DNA from: Nitrospirota bacterium
GTDB lineage: Bacteria; Nitrospirota; UBA9217
Length of the DNA stretch: 32,789 nt
Direction: 5' to 3'
Assembly (NCBI GenBank): GCA_021814615.1
Contig: JAKAHZ010000023.1
Location: 1 to 32,789 of the forward strand
Below the pieces are notes generated by a model. The model was given only the letters and a program-made list of their open reading frames with translations, did not search any database and was not told the DNA's origin. Numbering within the stretch: the stretch's first letter is position 1; each line of letters opens with the position of its first letter. Position numbers and translations under genes: made by a program. Shown here in pieces: positions 1-8,351 of the stretch.

Positions 1-159
1 GAAGGCATCATCCCCGCGCTCGAGAGCTCCCATGCCGTGGCCTATTGCCTCAAGCTCGCGCCCACGCTCGGCAAGGACAAGGTGATCATCTGCAACCTCT
101 CGGGCCGCGGGGACAAGGACGTGATGCAGGTGGCGAAGATCAAGGGCGTGGAGCTGTAA
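1..159 (+). CDS. trpB: Tryptophan synthase beta chain, C-terminal fragment
   Basis: The reading frame is open from base 1 and ends with TAA at 157-159, giving the last 52 residues of a protein whose start lies outside the window. The fragment contains the TrpB C-terminal block with PALESSHA and the glycine-rich LSGRGDKD segment, which in the family contacts the pyridoxal phosphate. TrpB joins indole and serine to make tryptophan and works as a complex with TrpA. trpA normally follows directly, but here it begins only at 3131. The last 52 bases up to the stop are repeated at 845-896, so the inserted DNA left trpB intact. Confidence 0.95.
   Translation, partial: EGIIPALESSHAVAYCLKLAPTLGKDKVIICNLSGRGDKDVMQVAKIKGVEL
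107..158 (+). repeat. Direct repeat copy 1 (trpB 3' end)
   Basis: These 52 bases, the end of trpB, are identical to 845-896 in the same orientation, with a 738-bp offset. The pair brackets the nucleotidyltransferase/60-aa gene cassette. Copy 1 is the functional end of trpB. Confidence 0.95.
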
Positions 160-176
160 GGTACAGGCAACCAGAT

Positions 177-665
177 ATGCTCGACTATCTTGGAATATTC
201 GGAGAGCTGAACAACAACAGTATTCGCTATATCGTTGTGGGGGGTACGGCGGTCAACCTGCATGGAGTTCCCCGCATGACCTATGATGTTGATATCCTGC
301 TGGACCTTGAAGACCAGAATATCAGACGGTTTATTCAGCTGCTAACCTCGTGGGGATTCAAGCCTAAGGTTCCGGTGAAGATCGAAGAGTTAGCAGATAG
401 TGCAAAACGGGGAGATTGGATCAAGAACAAGAGCATGAAAGCCTTTAATCTGGTAAATACTTCATGGGCCATCAGGGAGATCGACGTGCTGATCGACTCT
501 CCAATTGACTTTGCCGCTGCGGACCGGAACAAGAAGGTCTTTGACATCAGGGGAGTGCAGATACCGGTCATCGGGATCAAAGATCTTATCGCAATGAAGG
601 AGCATACGGACCGGCAGCAGGACGCAGCCGACATCAGGAGCCTGAAGGAACTTCGCGATGAGTGA
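177..665 (+). CDS. Minimal nucleotidyltransferase (AbiEii/DUF6036-like)
   Basis: A 162-aa protein. Residues 18-40 hold the nucleotidyltransferase signature: VVGGTAV (G22, G23) followed by D37 and D39 in TYDVDILLD, the pattern for metal and NTP binding in MNT/AbiEii-type enzymes. The C-terminal half (IGIKDLIAMKEHTDRQQD) resembles the helical tail of the same group. Such proteins are often half of a toxin-antitoxin or abortive-infection pair; the substrate here is unknown. The ATG at 177 was chosen because the frame runs back into trpB and homologues begin just before the GG motif; the Shine-Dalgarno is weak (AAGG at 158-161). The gene overlaps the next ORF by 8 bp and lies inside the 52-bp direct repeat pair, which suggests acquisition as a cassette. 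Confidence 0.8.
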   Translation: MLDYLGIFGELNNNSIRYIVVGGTAVNLHGVPRMTYDVDILLDLEDQNIRRFIQLLTSWGFKPKVPVKIEELADSAKRGDWIKNKSMKAFNLVNTSWAIREIDVLIDSPIDFAAADRNKKVFDIRGVQIPVIGIKDLIAMKEHTDRQQDAADIRSLKELRDE

Positions 666-840
666 GAACCAACCAAAAAAAGGATTTGATTACTTCGTGG
701 CAAAGGAAACTCTCGAGGAGTACCGACGCACGCCGCCCGAGTTGAAGTTGCAGTGGCTCTATATGGGCAACCAACTGAGAATGGGATACGACGAGAAGAC
801 GATTGAGAAGCAGGATCGCTTTCGGGAAGGGAAGAACTGA
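658..840 (+). CDS. Small hypothetical protein, partner of the nucleotidyltransferase
   Basis: A 60-aa, charged, probably helical protein with no signal peptide or membrane segment. Its ATG lies 8 bp inside the end of the nucleotidyltransferase gene, which implies translational coupling. I do not recognise a named family. Small proteins paired with MNT-type nucleotidyltransferases are often antitoxins or substrates, so that role is possible, but this rests on position only. It ends at 840, five bases before the second copy of the trpB repeat. Confidence 0.6.
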   Translation: MSENQPKKGFDYFVAKETLEEYRRTPPELKLQWLYMGNQLRMGYDEKTIEKQDRFREGKN

Positions 841-844
841 GGTT

Positions 845-896
845 GCGGGGACAAGGACGTGATGCAGGTGGCGAAGATCAAGGGCGTGGAGCTGTA
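845..896 (+). repeat. Direct repeat copy 2 (orphan trpB tail)
   Basis: This is a 52-bp exact duplicate of the trpB 3' end. It has no start and no upstream trpB sequence, so it is a remnant. A TAG stop replaces the TAA of copy 1 at its edge (895-897). It marks the right boundary of the 738-bp inserted or duplicated unit. Confidence 0.95.
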
Positions 897-941
897 GGGA
901 TTGCGGATTGCTGATTATCAATCGGTCAAAGGAGAATTGCG

Positions 942-2267
942 TTGAATAAACGTCTTTCTGCCGTTTCGTTGATGATCTTGATTGGTTTATTGTTCAGCTC
1001 TTGTGCGTCACTGCCCTCGGCCTCTCCTGAAGTGGACCTGAGGGTGAAAAATTCTACTCCTCCGTCCGATATGGCCCTGCTTTTCGTGTACGAGTTAGGC
1101 CAGACGCATGGTGATCCTATCGCATCCGTTACCATCGACGAAAAATTGGCCGGTAATGTCGGTTCGGATCAATATCTAGCATGGTTTCTTGAGCCGGGAC
1201 TGCATAGTATTGCTGTTAAAAGCCCTATAGGCGGCGATTTAACGCTGACATCACTAGAAGCAAAGCCCGGCAGGACATATTATCTGACTTGGAATGAAAG
1301 AAAGGACCGTAATGCCAAGCTTGTACTGAAAGACCAAAAAGAAGGTCAAGAAGCTATGAAATCGTATCGATTAGGCTTGCGTGAAAACGATGATGCTGAA
1401 CATATTCCAACGATATTAGCGGTAAAAAGGGAGCCCATTATTCCTGCTTCAGCTTCAGGTGCATCGCATACAGTTGCATCTACTAAAACGGTCAAATCAG
1501 ATGTTGACGATCTCCCCGTATTAAAATCCAAATCTAACAAGATGTCGTACGCAATCATAATAGGAGTTGAACAGTATCGACAAAAGCTGCCGAAAGCGGA
1601 TTTTGCTGTACAGGATGCACTGCTCGTTTCTAACTACCTTACCGGGGTGCTTGGCTACCCTAAAGAGAATGTGGTCACGCTAACGAATGATAATGCGACC
1701 AATGTTGATCTCGTGAAATATTTCGAAAAGTGGCTTCCGAACAACGTCGAGCCCGGTTCAACGGTCTTCATCTATTATTCCGGCCATGGCGCGCCGAATC
1801 CCACGACCGGCGATGCCTACCTTGTGCCCTATGATGGGGATCCGATGTTCATCGACGAGACGGGGTACTCCCTGAAACGGATGTACGACGCGCTCGGCAA
1901 ACTTCCGGCGAAGGAAGTGCTCGTTGCGCTCGATTCCTGCTTTTCCGGCGCTGGAGGCAGATCGGTGATCGCAAAAGGTGCCCGGCCGTTGGTGATGAAT
2001 CTCAAGAGCACGGCTTCGGTGTCAAAGAACGTGACTGTCCTTGCGGCCTCTTCGGGCGATCAGATCAGCATGTCTTATGATGAGAAGGGACATGGCCTCT
2101 TCACCTATTTTATGCTGAAGGCTATCAAGGACGAGGACGTGGTGCGGCCTGATGGGTCGCTCAAGATGACGAGCTTGTACAACTACATAAAACCGCAGGT
2201 GCAAAGCATCGCCCGGAAGAAGTACAACAACGAGCAAACGCCGCAGTTGATCGAGGGGAAGAAGTAA
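942..2267 (+). CDS. Caspase-fold (peptidase C14) lipoprotein with N-terminal DUF2846-like domain
   Basis: 441 aa. The start is TTG at 942, preceded by AAAGGAG at 928-934. Residues 1-21 form a lipoprotein signal ending in LLFSSC (C21), so the protein should be lipid-anchored in the envelope. Residues about 44-130 look like a DUF2846-type beta domain. Residues about 201-400 are a caspase/metacaspase domain: MSYAIIIGVEQY opens it, the catalytic His is H282 in YYSGHGAP, and the catalytic Cys is C333 in LDSCFSG. Both residues are present, so protease activity is plausible; the substrate is unknown. The next gene (gap 33 bp) is a DUF4384-type protein, and the two families are often found together. 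The pair sits between trpB and trpA. The first half of the gene is clearly richer in A/T than the second half. Confidence 0.88.
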   Translation: MNKRLSAVSLMILIGLLFSSCASLPSASPEVDLRVKNSTPPSDMALLFVYELGQTHGDPIASVTIDEKLAGNVGSDQYLAWFLEPGLHSIAVKSPIGGDLTLTSLEAKPGRTYYLTWNERKDRNAKLVLKDQKEGQEAMKSYRLGLRENDDAEHIPTILAVKREPIIPASASGASHTVASTKTVKSDVDDLPVLKSKSNKMSYAIIIGVEQYRQKLPKADFAVQDALLVSNYLTGVLGYPKENVVTLTNDNATNVDLVKYFEKWLPNNVEPGSTVFIYYSGHGAPNPTTGDAYLVPYDGDPMFIDETGYSLKRMYDALGKLPAKEVLVALDSCFSGAGGRSVIAKGARPLVMNLKSTASVSKNVTVLAASSGDQISMSYDEKGHGLFTYFMLKAIKDEDVVRPDGSLKMTSLYNYIKPQVQSIARKKYNNEQTPQLIEGKK

Positions 2268-2300
2268 CTTCCTGCTATATCGTAGAAGAGAGTCAGACTC

Positions 2301-3113
2301 ATGAAGAAGACCGTGCTGATCTTTGCAATCCTGCTGTTTCCACTGCTGGCCCTGGGCCAGCAGCCCCTCTGGGAAGAGGCGACCGGGGAGTCGCAGATGG
2401 GCGAGATGGACATGCAGAAAGAGGTCAAGGAACGGGCCAGGCGTGACGCCCAGTCCAAAGCCGTGGAAAAGGCCGTCGGCGTTTTCATCAAGTCGCACAC
2501 GCTGGTCTCGAACAATCAGTTGGCAGAGGACCTTATCTTTGCCGCCGTGCGCGGCAAGATCGAGAAGATGAGCGTTCTGCAGGAAGGCTGGGATGAGCGG
2601 GACCGGAGTATCTACCGCGTGAAGATCAAGGCGCTTGTCGCGCCGGTCTTCCCCGAGAAGGGCGAAGGACTGAGTGTAAAGGCGAACCTGCACAAGAGCG
2701 CCCTCAAGGAAGGCGAGGAAACGAAGCTGTCCTACCAGGCGAGCGAGGACTGCTATGTGTACATTTTTTCTATTGCCGCCGATGGCTCCGTGACCCTGCT
2801 CTTTCCGAATTCGCAGAGCAAGGACAACAAAGTAGTCAAAAATATGGTCTACACTTTCCCCGACGAGAAAAGCGGGTTTTCCTTGCAGGCACAGTTTCTA
2901 ACCGGCTTCAAGGGCAACCGGGCCGAAGAAAAAATCAAAATCATCGCCACGAGGAAGGAAGAGGCGCTCATCCCGCTGGGATTCCAGGAAGGCGCTTTTA
3001 AGATCTACGATGCCGGCTCCACGGGAATGATCAACGACCTCGTGAAGAAGCTGAGCCGTATCGAACCGACCGACTGGACTGACGAGACAGTGGCCTATTC
3101 TATTACGCGATAG
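2301..3113 (+). CDS. Secreted protein with FlgT/LPP20-like N-domain and DUF4384
   Basis: 270 aa with a Sec signal peptide at residues 1-20 (KKTVLIFAILLFPLLALG). Residues about 27-118 follow the pattern of the FlgT/LPP20-like envelope module, with an Ala-rich helix containing ARRDAQSKAVEKAVG and then YRVKIKALV. Residues about 122-220 match DUF4384: YVYIFSIAADGSVTLLFPN is its typical core. The DUF4384 domain often accompanies caspase-like or kinase proteins and has no defined activity. It follows the caspase lipoprotein by 33 bp and precedes trpA by 17 bp, so the three are likely cotranscribed. The same N-terminal module is seen in the TPR protein at 30467. Confidence 0.8.
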   Translation: MKKTVLIFAILLFPLLALGQQPLWEEATGESQMGEMDMQKEVKERARRDAQSKAVEKAVGVFIKSHTLVSNNQLAEDLIFAAVRGKIEKMSVLQEGWDERDRSIYRVKIKALVAPVFPEKGEGLSVKANLHKSALKEGEETKLSYQASEDCYVYIFSIAADGSVTLLFPNSQSKDNKVVKNMVYTFPDEKSGFSLQAQFLTGFKGNRAEEKIKIIATRKEEALIPLGFQEGAFKIYDAGSTGMINDLVKKLSRIEPTDWTDETVAYSITR

Positions 3114-3130
3114 CCAGGAATCAAACGACT

Positions 3131-3940
3131 ATGTCCAGAATAAAGAACACCTTCAACCGGTTACAGAAAAAAAACGAAAAAGCGCTGATCCCCTATCTCA
3201 TGGCAGGGGACCCCGATCTTGCCAGGACGAAGGAACTCATCCTGGGCCTGGAGCAGGCGGGCTGCGACATCATCGAGCTCGGCGCGCCTTTTTCCGATCC
3301 CCTGGCCGACGGCCCGGTGATCCAGAAAGCGGCGCTCCGGTCGCTGCAGCATCACACCAGCATCGCCGATGTCCTCGGCCTCGTCTCGGACGTCCGCAAG
3401 GTCAGCAGGATCCCGCTGATCGTGATGACCTATTACAACCTCATCTTCCACTACGGCGAGGAGCGCTTCGTGCAGGACGCGGCTGCGGCGGGGCTCGACG
3501 GCATCATCCTGCCCGATCTGCCGCCCGACGAAGCGGGCGTGCTCATGCCGCTGGCGAAGAAGGCGGGCCTGGACACGATCTTCCTCCTGGCGCCGACGAG
3601 CACCGATGAGCGAATCAAGGTGGTGGCGCGGGCCTCGCAGGGCTTCATCTACTATGTCTCGCTCACCGGTGTGACCGGATCGAGCACCGGGCTCCAGATG
3701 CAGGCGATCAGGGATTCGATCGCCAGGATCAAGGCGCAGTCGGACAAGCCCGTTGCCGTGGGCTTCGGGATCTCCACACCCGATCAGGCGACGGAGATCG
3801 CCTCGCTGGGCGCAGACGGCGTGATCGTGGGGAGCGCCCTGGTCAAGGTGATCGAGCAGAACAGCGGCGCGCCGGACTTGACAGACAAGGTGACTGCTTT
3901 CGCCCGGACACTGAAGGAAGGCGTGCTGGCGGCGAAGTGA
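3131..3940 (+). CDS. trpA: Tryptophan synthase alpha chain
   Basis: 269 aa, the normal length. It cleaves indole-3-glycerol phosphate to indole, which is channelled to TrpB. The two catalytic acids sit exactly where expected, E49 (DIIELGAPFSDP) and D60 (PLADGPVIQ). Later family blocks are YYVSLTGVTG, VAVGFGIS and GADGVIVGSALV, the last two forming the phosphate-binding end of the TIM barrel. The ATG at 3131 has AGGA 11 bases upstream. The separation from trpB by about 3 kb of unrelated genes is unusual, since the pair usually touches or overlaps. Confidence 0.98.
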   Translation: MSRIKNTFNRLQKKNEKALIPYLMAGDPDLARTKELILGLEQAGCDIIELGAPFSDPLADGPVIQKAALRSLQHHTSIADVLGLVSDVRKVSRIPLIVMTYYNLIFHYGEERFVQDAAAAGLDGIILPDLPPDEAGVLMPLAKKAGLDTIFLLAPTSTDERIKVVARASQGFIYYVSLTGVTGSSTGLQMQAIRDSIARIKAQSDKPVAVGFGISTPDQATEIASLGADGVIVGSALVKVIEQNSGAPDLTDKVTAFARTLKEGVLAAK

Positions 3941-4009
3941 TCGGATGGCGCATCGTTCCGGCGAGCGGTCCCTGCAGAGCCAGGGTCGCCGGCTAGAGGA
4001 GCAGTACGC

Positions 4010-5716
4010 ATGGCAGGGAAACGAACAGTCACCGGCGCGAGCGGTTCCGCGAAAAATAGGCGTTCAGTGTCCCCGAAGAAGAAAGGACATGCCGCGACCG
4101 ACCTCGCAGTTCAGTCACGGTCCTTCAAGCAGCTTGCGGCACTCCAGAAGACCAAGCAGACCTTCCTGAAGGGGCCAACGGGAGCGGGCAAGCTCTCCCG
4201 GTTCCTTTCCGACTATCTCGCCGTTATCCTGAAGCTCACCCGCACCGGCGCCGGATCGATCTTCCTGCGGGAAGGCGACGACCTTGTGTTCCGCGCCAGC
4301 CGCGGCCCGCGGTCTGCGCTGCTCTCCGGGCGGCGCATCTCGCTGAACGAGGGGATCGTGGGCTGGGTGGCGACCACGGGCAGGACGCGCGTGAGCTCCG
4401 ACGTGAGCCGGGACCGGCGCTGGAGCAGCAGGATCAGCGCCGAGCTCCGCTATCCGACCACGAGCATCCTGGCGGCACCGCTCCGGACTGCCGACGGCGT
4501 CATCGGCGTCGTCGAGGTGATCAACAGGAAGGACGGCCTCCCCTTCGACAAGGCCGACCGGGAGATGCTCGAGATCCTGGCGGGCCAGATGGCCATCGAC
4601 ATAGCCTACGTGCGGTACCTCGGCGCGAGCCGGCGCGAAGCGGAGCGCAAGGCCATGCAGACCCAGTTCTCCATGATCCTGAACTCCACGCTGGACCACG
4701 TCGAGGTGCGGAAGCGCGCCATGGAAGCGGCCACGAGCCTGATGGACGCCGAGGTGGGATCGCTGCTGCTCGTCGACGAGCAGACGAACGAGCTGTTCTT
4801 CGATGTGGCCTTGGGGGACCGGGGGGAGCAGCTCAAACAAATCCGCCTCCGCATGGGCGAGGGGATCGCCGGCTGGGTGGCGGTGAACGACCAGCCGGCG
4901 CTCGTGAACGACGTGGCCAACGATCCCCGGCACCTGAAGCGGGTGCAGCATATCACGAACTTCGTGACGAGGAACATGCTCTGCGTTCCGGTCCGCTCCC
5001 GCGGCAGGGTGATCGGCGTGCTCGAGGCCATCAACAAGCGGGAGGGCGATTTCACGGAGCAGGATCTCGACGATTTCTGGACCCTTGCCAACCAGGTCGC
5101 CGTGGCGCTGGAGAACGCCAGCCTCTATTCGGGATTGCAGGAAGCCTTCCTGGAAACGGCGGAAGCGCTCGCCGCGGCGGTGGAGAAGAAGGACCCCTAC
5201 ACGGGCGGCCACATCAAGCGCGTAGTGGGGTACAGCCTGGCGATCGCCCGGCACCTGCCGCAGCCGCTTCCTGACCTTGACCAGCTCAAACTCGCCGCGG
5301 TGATGCACGACATCGGCAAGATCGGCATCAAGGACAGCGTGCTGCTGAAGGAAGGGAAGCTGACTGCCGACGAAGTGGCGCACATGAAAGAGCATCCCAT
5401 CGTGGGCGACGACATCCTGGGCCATATCGAGCGGATGCAGGGCGTGCGGAAAACGATGCGTGCGCACCACGAGAAATGGGACGGCACGGGGTATCCCGAC
5501 GGGCTCAAAGGCGAGGCGATCCCGCTGCACGCGAGGATCATCCTGGTCGCCGACACGCTCGACGCGATCACCAGCGACCGGCCGTACCGCAAGGCTGCCG
5601 ATCTGGCGACGGCCATGGAGGAGATCCGGCGGTTCTCGGGCAAGGAGTTCGACCCGGTCATTGCCGAGGCGTTCTTCAGGGCATGCGAGTGCGGGGACAT
5701 CGTTCTCGCTAAATAA
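4010..5716 (+). CDS. GAF-GAF-HD-GYP phosphodiesterase
   Basis: 568 aa, cytoplasmic, no signal or membrane segment. After a basic, low-complexity N-terminus (1-60) come GAF domain 1 (about 64-202) and GAF domain 2 (about 231-372); both carry the EGI(V/A)GWVA and (V/I)GV(V/L)E(V/A)INK/R blocks. The HD-GYP domain (about 378-568) has H433-D434 in VMHDIGKIG, the HH pair at 486-487 and GYP in DGTGYPDG (494-496). All metal ligands visible by eye are kept, so it should hydrolyse c-di-GMP, or possibly 3',3'-cGAMP, under control of ligands on the GAF domains. ATG 4010 follows AGAGGA. It heads a co-directional group with a cyclic-nucleotide receptor and a cyclase. Confidence 0.93.
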   Translation: MAGKRTVTGASGSAKNRRSVSPKKKGHAATDLAVQSRSFKQLAALQKTKQTFLKGPTGAGKLSRFLSDYLAVILKLTRTGAGSIFLREGDDLVFRASRGPRSALLSGRRISLNEGIVGWVATTGRTRVSSDVSRDRRWSSRISAELRYPTTSILAAPLRTADGVIGVVEVINRKDGLPFDKADREMLEILAGQMAIDIAYVRYLGASRREAERKAMQTQFSMILNSTLDHVEVRKRAMEAATSLMDAEVGSLLLVDEQTNELFFDVALGDRGEQLKQIRLRMGEGIAGWVAVNDQPALVNDVANDPRHLKRVQHITNFVTRNMLCVPVRSRGRVIGVLEAINKREGDFTEQDLDDFWTLANQVAVALENASLYSGLQEAFLETAEALAAAVEKKDPYTGGHIKRVVGYSLAIARHLPQPLPDLDQLKLAAVMHDIGKIGIKDSVLLKEGKLTADEVAHMKEHPIVGDDILGHIERMQGVRKTMRAHHEKWDGTGYPDGLKGEAIPLHARIILVADTLDAITSDRPYRKAADLATAMEEIRRFSGKEFDPVIAEAFFRACECGDIVLAK

Positions 5717-5776
5717 TTCGAACAATGCGGCGGGCTACGGCGGAGCCGCGGAACGAACAGTCGGAAGGGGGCAGCT

Positions 5777-6421
5777 ATGGCAGACGTGGCGCAACAGATG
5801 TTCACCCGGTTCGGGAAACGGTTTTCCGCAGGGACGGTGCTGTTCCGGGAGGGGGACCGGGGCGAGGAGATGTTCATCATCCAGTCGGGCAAGGTGAAGA
5901 TCAGCAAGAAGATCCGCGGCGTCGAGAAGACCCTTGCCACCCTCGAAAAGGGCGAGTTCTTCGGCGAGATGGCCATCCTGAACGACAAGCCTCGCTCCGC
6001 CACGGCGGAGGTCGTGGAGGAAGGCGACATGCTCGTCATCGACCGAAAGACCTTCGAGACGCTCCTTCGCAGCAACGTGGAGATCGCGATCCGTTTCATC
6101 AAGCGGCTCGCGGACCGGCTGCGGGAGACGAACGATCAGATGGAAGCGCTGATGATCCGCGACAACACGAGCCGCCTCGTCAACATCCTGGCAAAGCGCG
6201 TGCGGGAATCGAAGGGCGGAACGCTGTCGCTTGCCGTGGACGACGTTGCCGGGATGGCGGGCATCGAAACCGCCCAGGCGAAATCGATTGTCGATAAGCT
6301 GGCGAGCGTCCGGATCGTGGCAGTCTCGCCGGATGGCAAAATCACGATCTCGACGCAGGAGCAGGTGGACCGCCTGCTGCGGTACCTCGAAATGCGCGAG
6401 ATCTTCGGCGAGATGATGTGA
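5777..6421 (+). CDS. Crp/Fnr-family cyclic-nucleotide-binding regulator
   Basis: 214 aa. Residues about 10-120 are a cyclic-nucleotide-binding beta-roll with the phosphate-binding cassette GEFFGEMAILNDKPRSA (E64, R73, S74), which has the acid and arginine expected for cAMP or cGMP binding. A long helix (FIKRLADRLRETN) follows. Residues about 150-202 have the spacing of a Crp winged helix (VDDVAGMAGI, KSIVDKLASVRI, DGKITI), but the usual TRET/S recognition helix is weak. It may be a transcription factor or a diverged one. It has a good Shine-Dalgarno (GGAAGGGGG). Its stop overlaps the GTG alternative start of the cyclase gene, so coupling with cyclic-nucleotide synthesis is likely. Confidence 0.88.
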   Translation: MADVAQQMFTRFGKRFSAGTVLFREGDRGEEMFIIQSGKVKISKKIRGVEKTLATLEKGEFFGEMAILNDKPRSATAEVVEEGDMLVIDRKTFETLLRSNVEIAIRFIKRLADRLRETNDQMEALMIRDNTSRLVNILAKRVRESKGGTLSLAVDDVAGMAGIETAQAKSIVDKLASVRIVAVSPDGKITISTQEQVDRLLRYLEMREIFGEMM

Positions 6422-6441
6422 GGGCAGGCCCGGGGGACCGC

Positions 6442-8328
6442 ATGATCAAGCTGCCGAACAGCAAACGGACAGGCATTATCATCGCTCTCATCGTCGCGAT
6501 CGCGCTCACGATGATGCACCGGTCGCGGGTCAAGTTCTTCGAGGTTCTGGAACTGAAAACGCTCGACCTGGAGTTCGCGCTGCGCGGGCCTGTCGCACCG
6601 GGGCCGGAAACGGTGATTGCGGCGATCGACGAGAAGAGCATCAGCAGGCTGGGCCGCTTCCCCTGGCCCCGCGCGACCTGGGGCAGGATCGTGGACCGCC
6701 TGACGGACGAGGGCGCGAAGGTCGTGGTCTTCGACGTCTTCTTCTCCGAGCAGGAAAACACTGCGTCCGACGAGGTCTTCGAGCGCGCCATCCGGCGCAA
6801 CGGCAGGGTGATCCTTCCCATGGTCTTCGACCTGAGCGGCGCCTATGCGGAATCGGGATTCACGGACAAGCAGGTCGACTTTCTGATCCCCGCCGCCTAC
6901 ACGGTCATGCGGAACACGGAGCAGGATGCCGTGCCCGCTGCGGCCATGGTGCTGCCCACGCTGGAGCGGTTCTCGTCCGCTGCCGGCTCCCTGGCGCACA
7001 TCAACATGGTCCCCGACCTTGACGGCACGCTGCGCTGGGAGATGCTTGCGATCCGGTACCACGACGACTGCTATCCGCCCATCGGCCTGCAGGCTGCCCG
7101 GCTCTACCGGGGCCTTCCCTACGAGAAGATGGTGCTGGATTTCGCCGGGAGCGTCAGCCTGGGCGACACCGTCATCGCCACCGACCGATCGGCACGGATG
7201 CTGATCAATTACCGCGGACCGAATAACACCTTTCCGAGCTACTCGCTCGCCGATCTTCTCGACGGGACGCTGCCCGCGGGCGCGTTCAAGGACAAGATCG
7301 TGCTGATCGGCGCCACGGCCATCGGCATTTACGACCTGCGCGTGACGCCCTTCTCGACCAACATGGCGGGCATCGAGAAGCATGCGAACGTGGTGGACAA
7401 CATCCTGCGCGGCGATTTCCTCCGGCGCGCGGCGGACATCGACATCCCGCTGATCTTCCTGTTTACGCTGCTTCTGGGCGTGCTGCTGCCCCGGCTGGGC
7501 GCCAAGGCGGGCGCGGCGCTCTTCCTCGCGCTCCTGGGGGTCTTTACCGGCGTCGTCTATTATCTCTTCGCGGCCCGCGGCGTCTGGTCCGGGTGGGTCT
7601 ATCCTGCGTCAGCGCTCTTCTTCGGGTACACGAGTCAGACGGCCTACCGGTTTTTCACCGAGGAGCGGCGTGCGCGCGACATCCGCCGGATGTTTTCGAG
7701 CTACGTGTCCAAGCGCATCGTGGACGAGCTGATCCGCGACCCGCGGAAGATGAAGCTCGGCGGTGACCGCAAGGAGCTGACGGTGCTCTTCTCCGACATC
7801 CGCGGCTTTACCACGTTCTCGGAGAAGCACGAGCCCGAGGAGGTGGTGTCGCAGCTGAACGAGTACCTGGGCGCCATGACCCTCGTGGTCTTCGAGCACG
7901 AGGGCACGCTCGACAAGTTCGTGGGCGACGCGGTCATGGCCTTCTGGGGCGCGCCGCTGGACCAGCCCGATCACGCGGTCCGGGCAGTCAGGTGCGCCCA
8001 GGCGATGATCGTGCGGCTCAAGGAACTGCAGAAGAAGTGGGAGGCCGAGGGCAAGCATGTGATCGACATCGGCGTCGGCATCAACACCGGCGAGATGATC
8101 GTGGGCAACATGGGCGCCGAGGGAAAGAAGATGGACTTCACGGTGATCGGCGACAATGTGAACCTCGCCGCGCGGCTCGAAGGCTTGACAAGGCAATACA
8201 ATAGTCATATCATCATATCCCAATATACGCGGGAAAAGATCGGGGACAGCGTTGCGGCGGCGGAACTGGCGTCCGTGACGGTGAAGGGCAAGCAGAAGCC
8301 GGTCACGATCTACGGCGTCGGGGACTGA
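6442..8328 (+). CDS. CHASE2-sensor class III adenylate/guanylate cyclase
   Basis: 628 aa from ATG 6442, which has GGGGGA just upstream; a GTG at 6418 overlapping the previous stop would add eight residues. There is one membrane helix at about 11-25, then an extracytoplasmic CHASE2 domain (about 30-325; IAAIDEKSI and GRFPWPR are typical), then three membrane helices (about 335-405). The cyclase domain (about 445-628) has both metal aspartates, D452 in FSDIRGFT and D496 in KFVGDAVMAFWG, plus TVIGDNVNLAARLE. It should turn ATP or GTP into a cyclic nucleotide in response to an outside signal. Neighbours are a cNMP receptor upstream and a PDE-like protein downstream (23-bp gap). Confidence 0.93.
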   Translation: MIKLPNSKRTGIIIALIVAIALTMMHRSRVKFFEVLELKTLDLEFALRGPVAPGPETVIAAIDEKSISRLGRFPWPRATWGRIVDRLTDEGAKVVVFDVFFSEQENTASDEVFERAIRRNGRVILPMVFDLSGAYAESGFTDKQVDFLIPAAYTVMRNTEQDAVPAAAMVLPTLERFSSAAGSLAHINMVPDLDGTLRWEMLAIRYHDDCYPPIGLQAARLYRGLPYEKMVLDFAGSVSLGDTVIATDRSARMLINYRGPNNTFPSYSLADLLDGTLPAGAFKDKIVLIGATAIGIYDLRVTPFSTNMAGIEKHANVVDNILRGDFLRRAADIDIPLIFLFTLLLGVLLPRLGAKAGAALFLALLGVFTGVVYYLFAARGVWSGWVYPASALFFGYTSQTAYRFFTEERRARDIRRMFSSYVSKRIVDELIRDPRKMKLGGDRKELTVLFSDIRGFTTFSEKHEPEEVVSQLNEYLGAMTLVVFEHEGTLDKFVGDAVMAFWGAPLDQPDHAVRAVRCAQAMIVRLKELQKKWEAEGKHVIDIGVGINTGEMIVGNMGAEGKKMDFTVIGDNVNLAARLEGLTRQYNSHIIISQYTREKIGDSVAAAELASVTVKGKQKPVTIYGVGD

Positions 8329-8351
8329 ACGGGCGCCCGAAGGAGGCTTGC

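Noticed and set aside
45-176. Upstream extension of the nucleotidyltransferase into trpB
   Set aside because: The region is the trpB coding sequence in another frame; the family fold starts near the ATG at 177.
4115-5725. Long open frame on the minus strand opposite the HD-GYP gene
   Set aside because: Its sequence is low-complexity, rich in His/Arg/Val, with no domain; it is an antisense by-product of GC-rich codons, while the plus strand has full GAF and HD-GYP domains.
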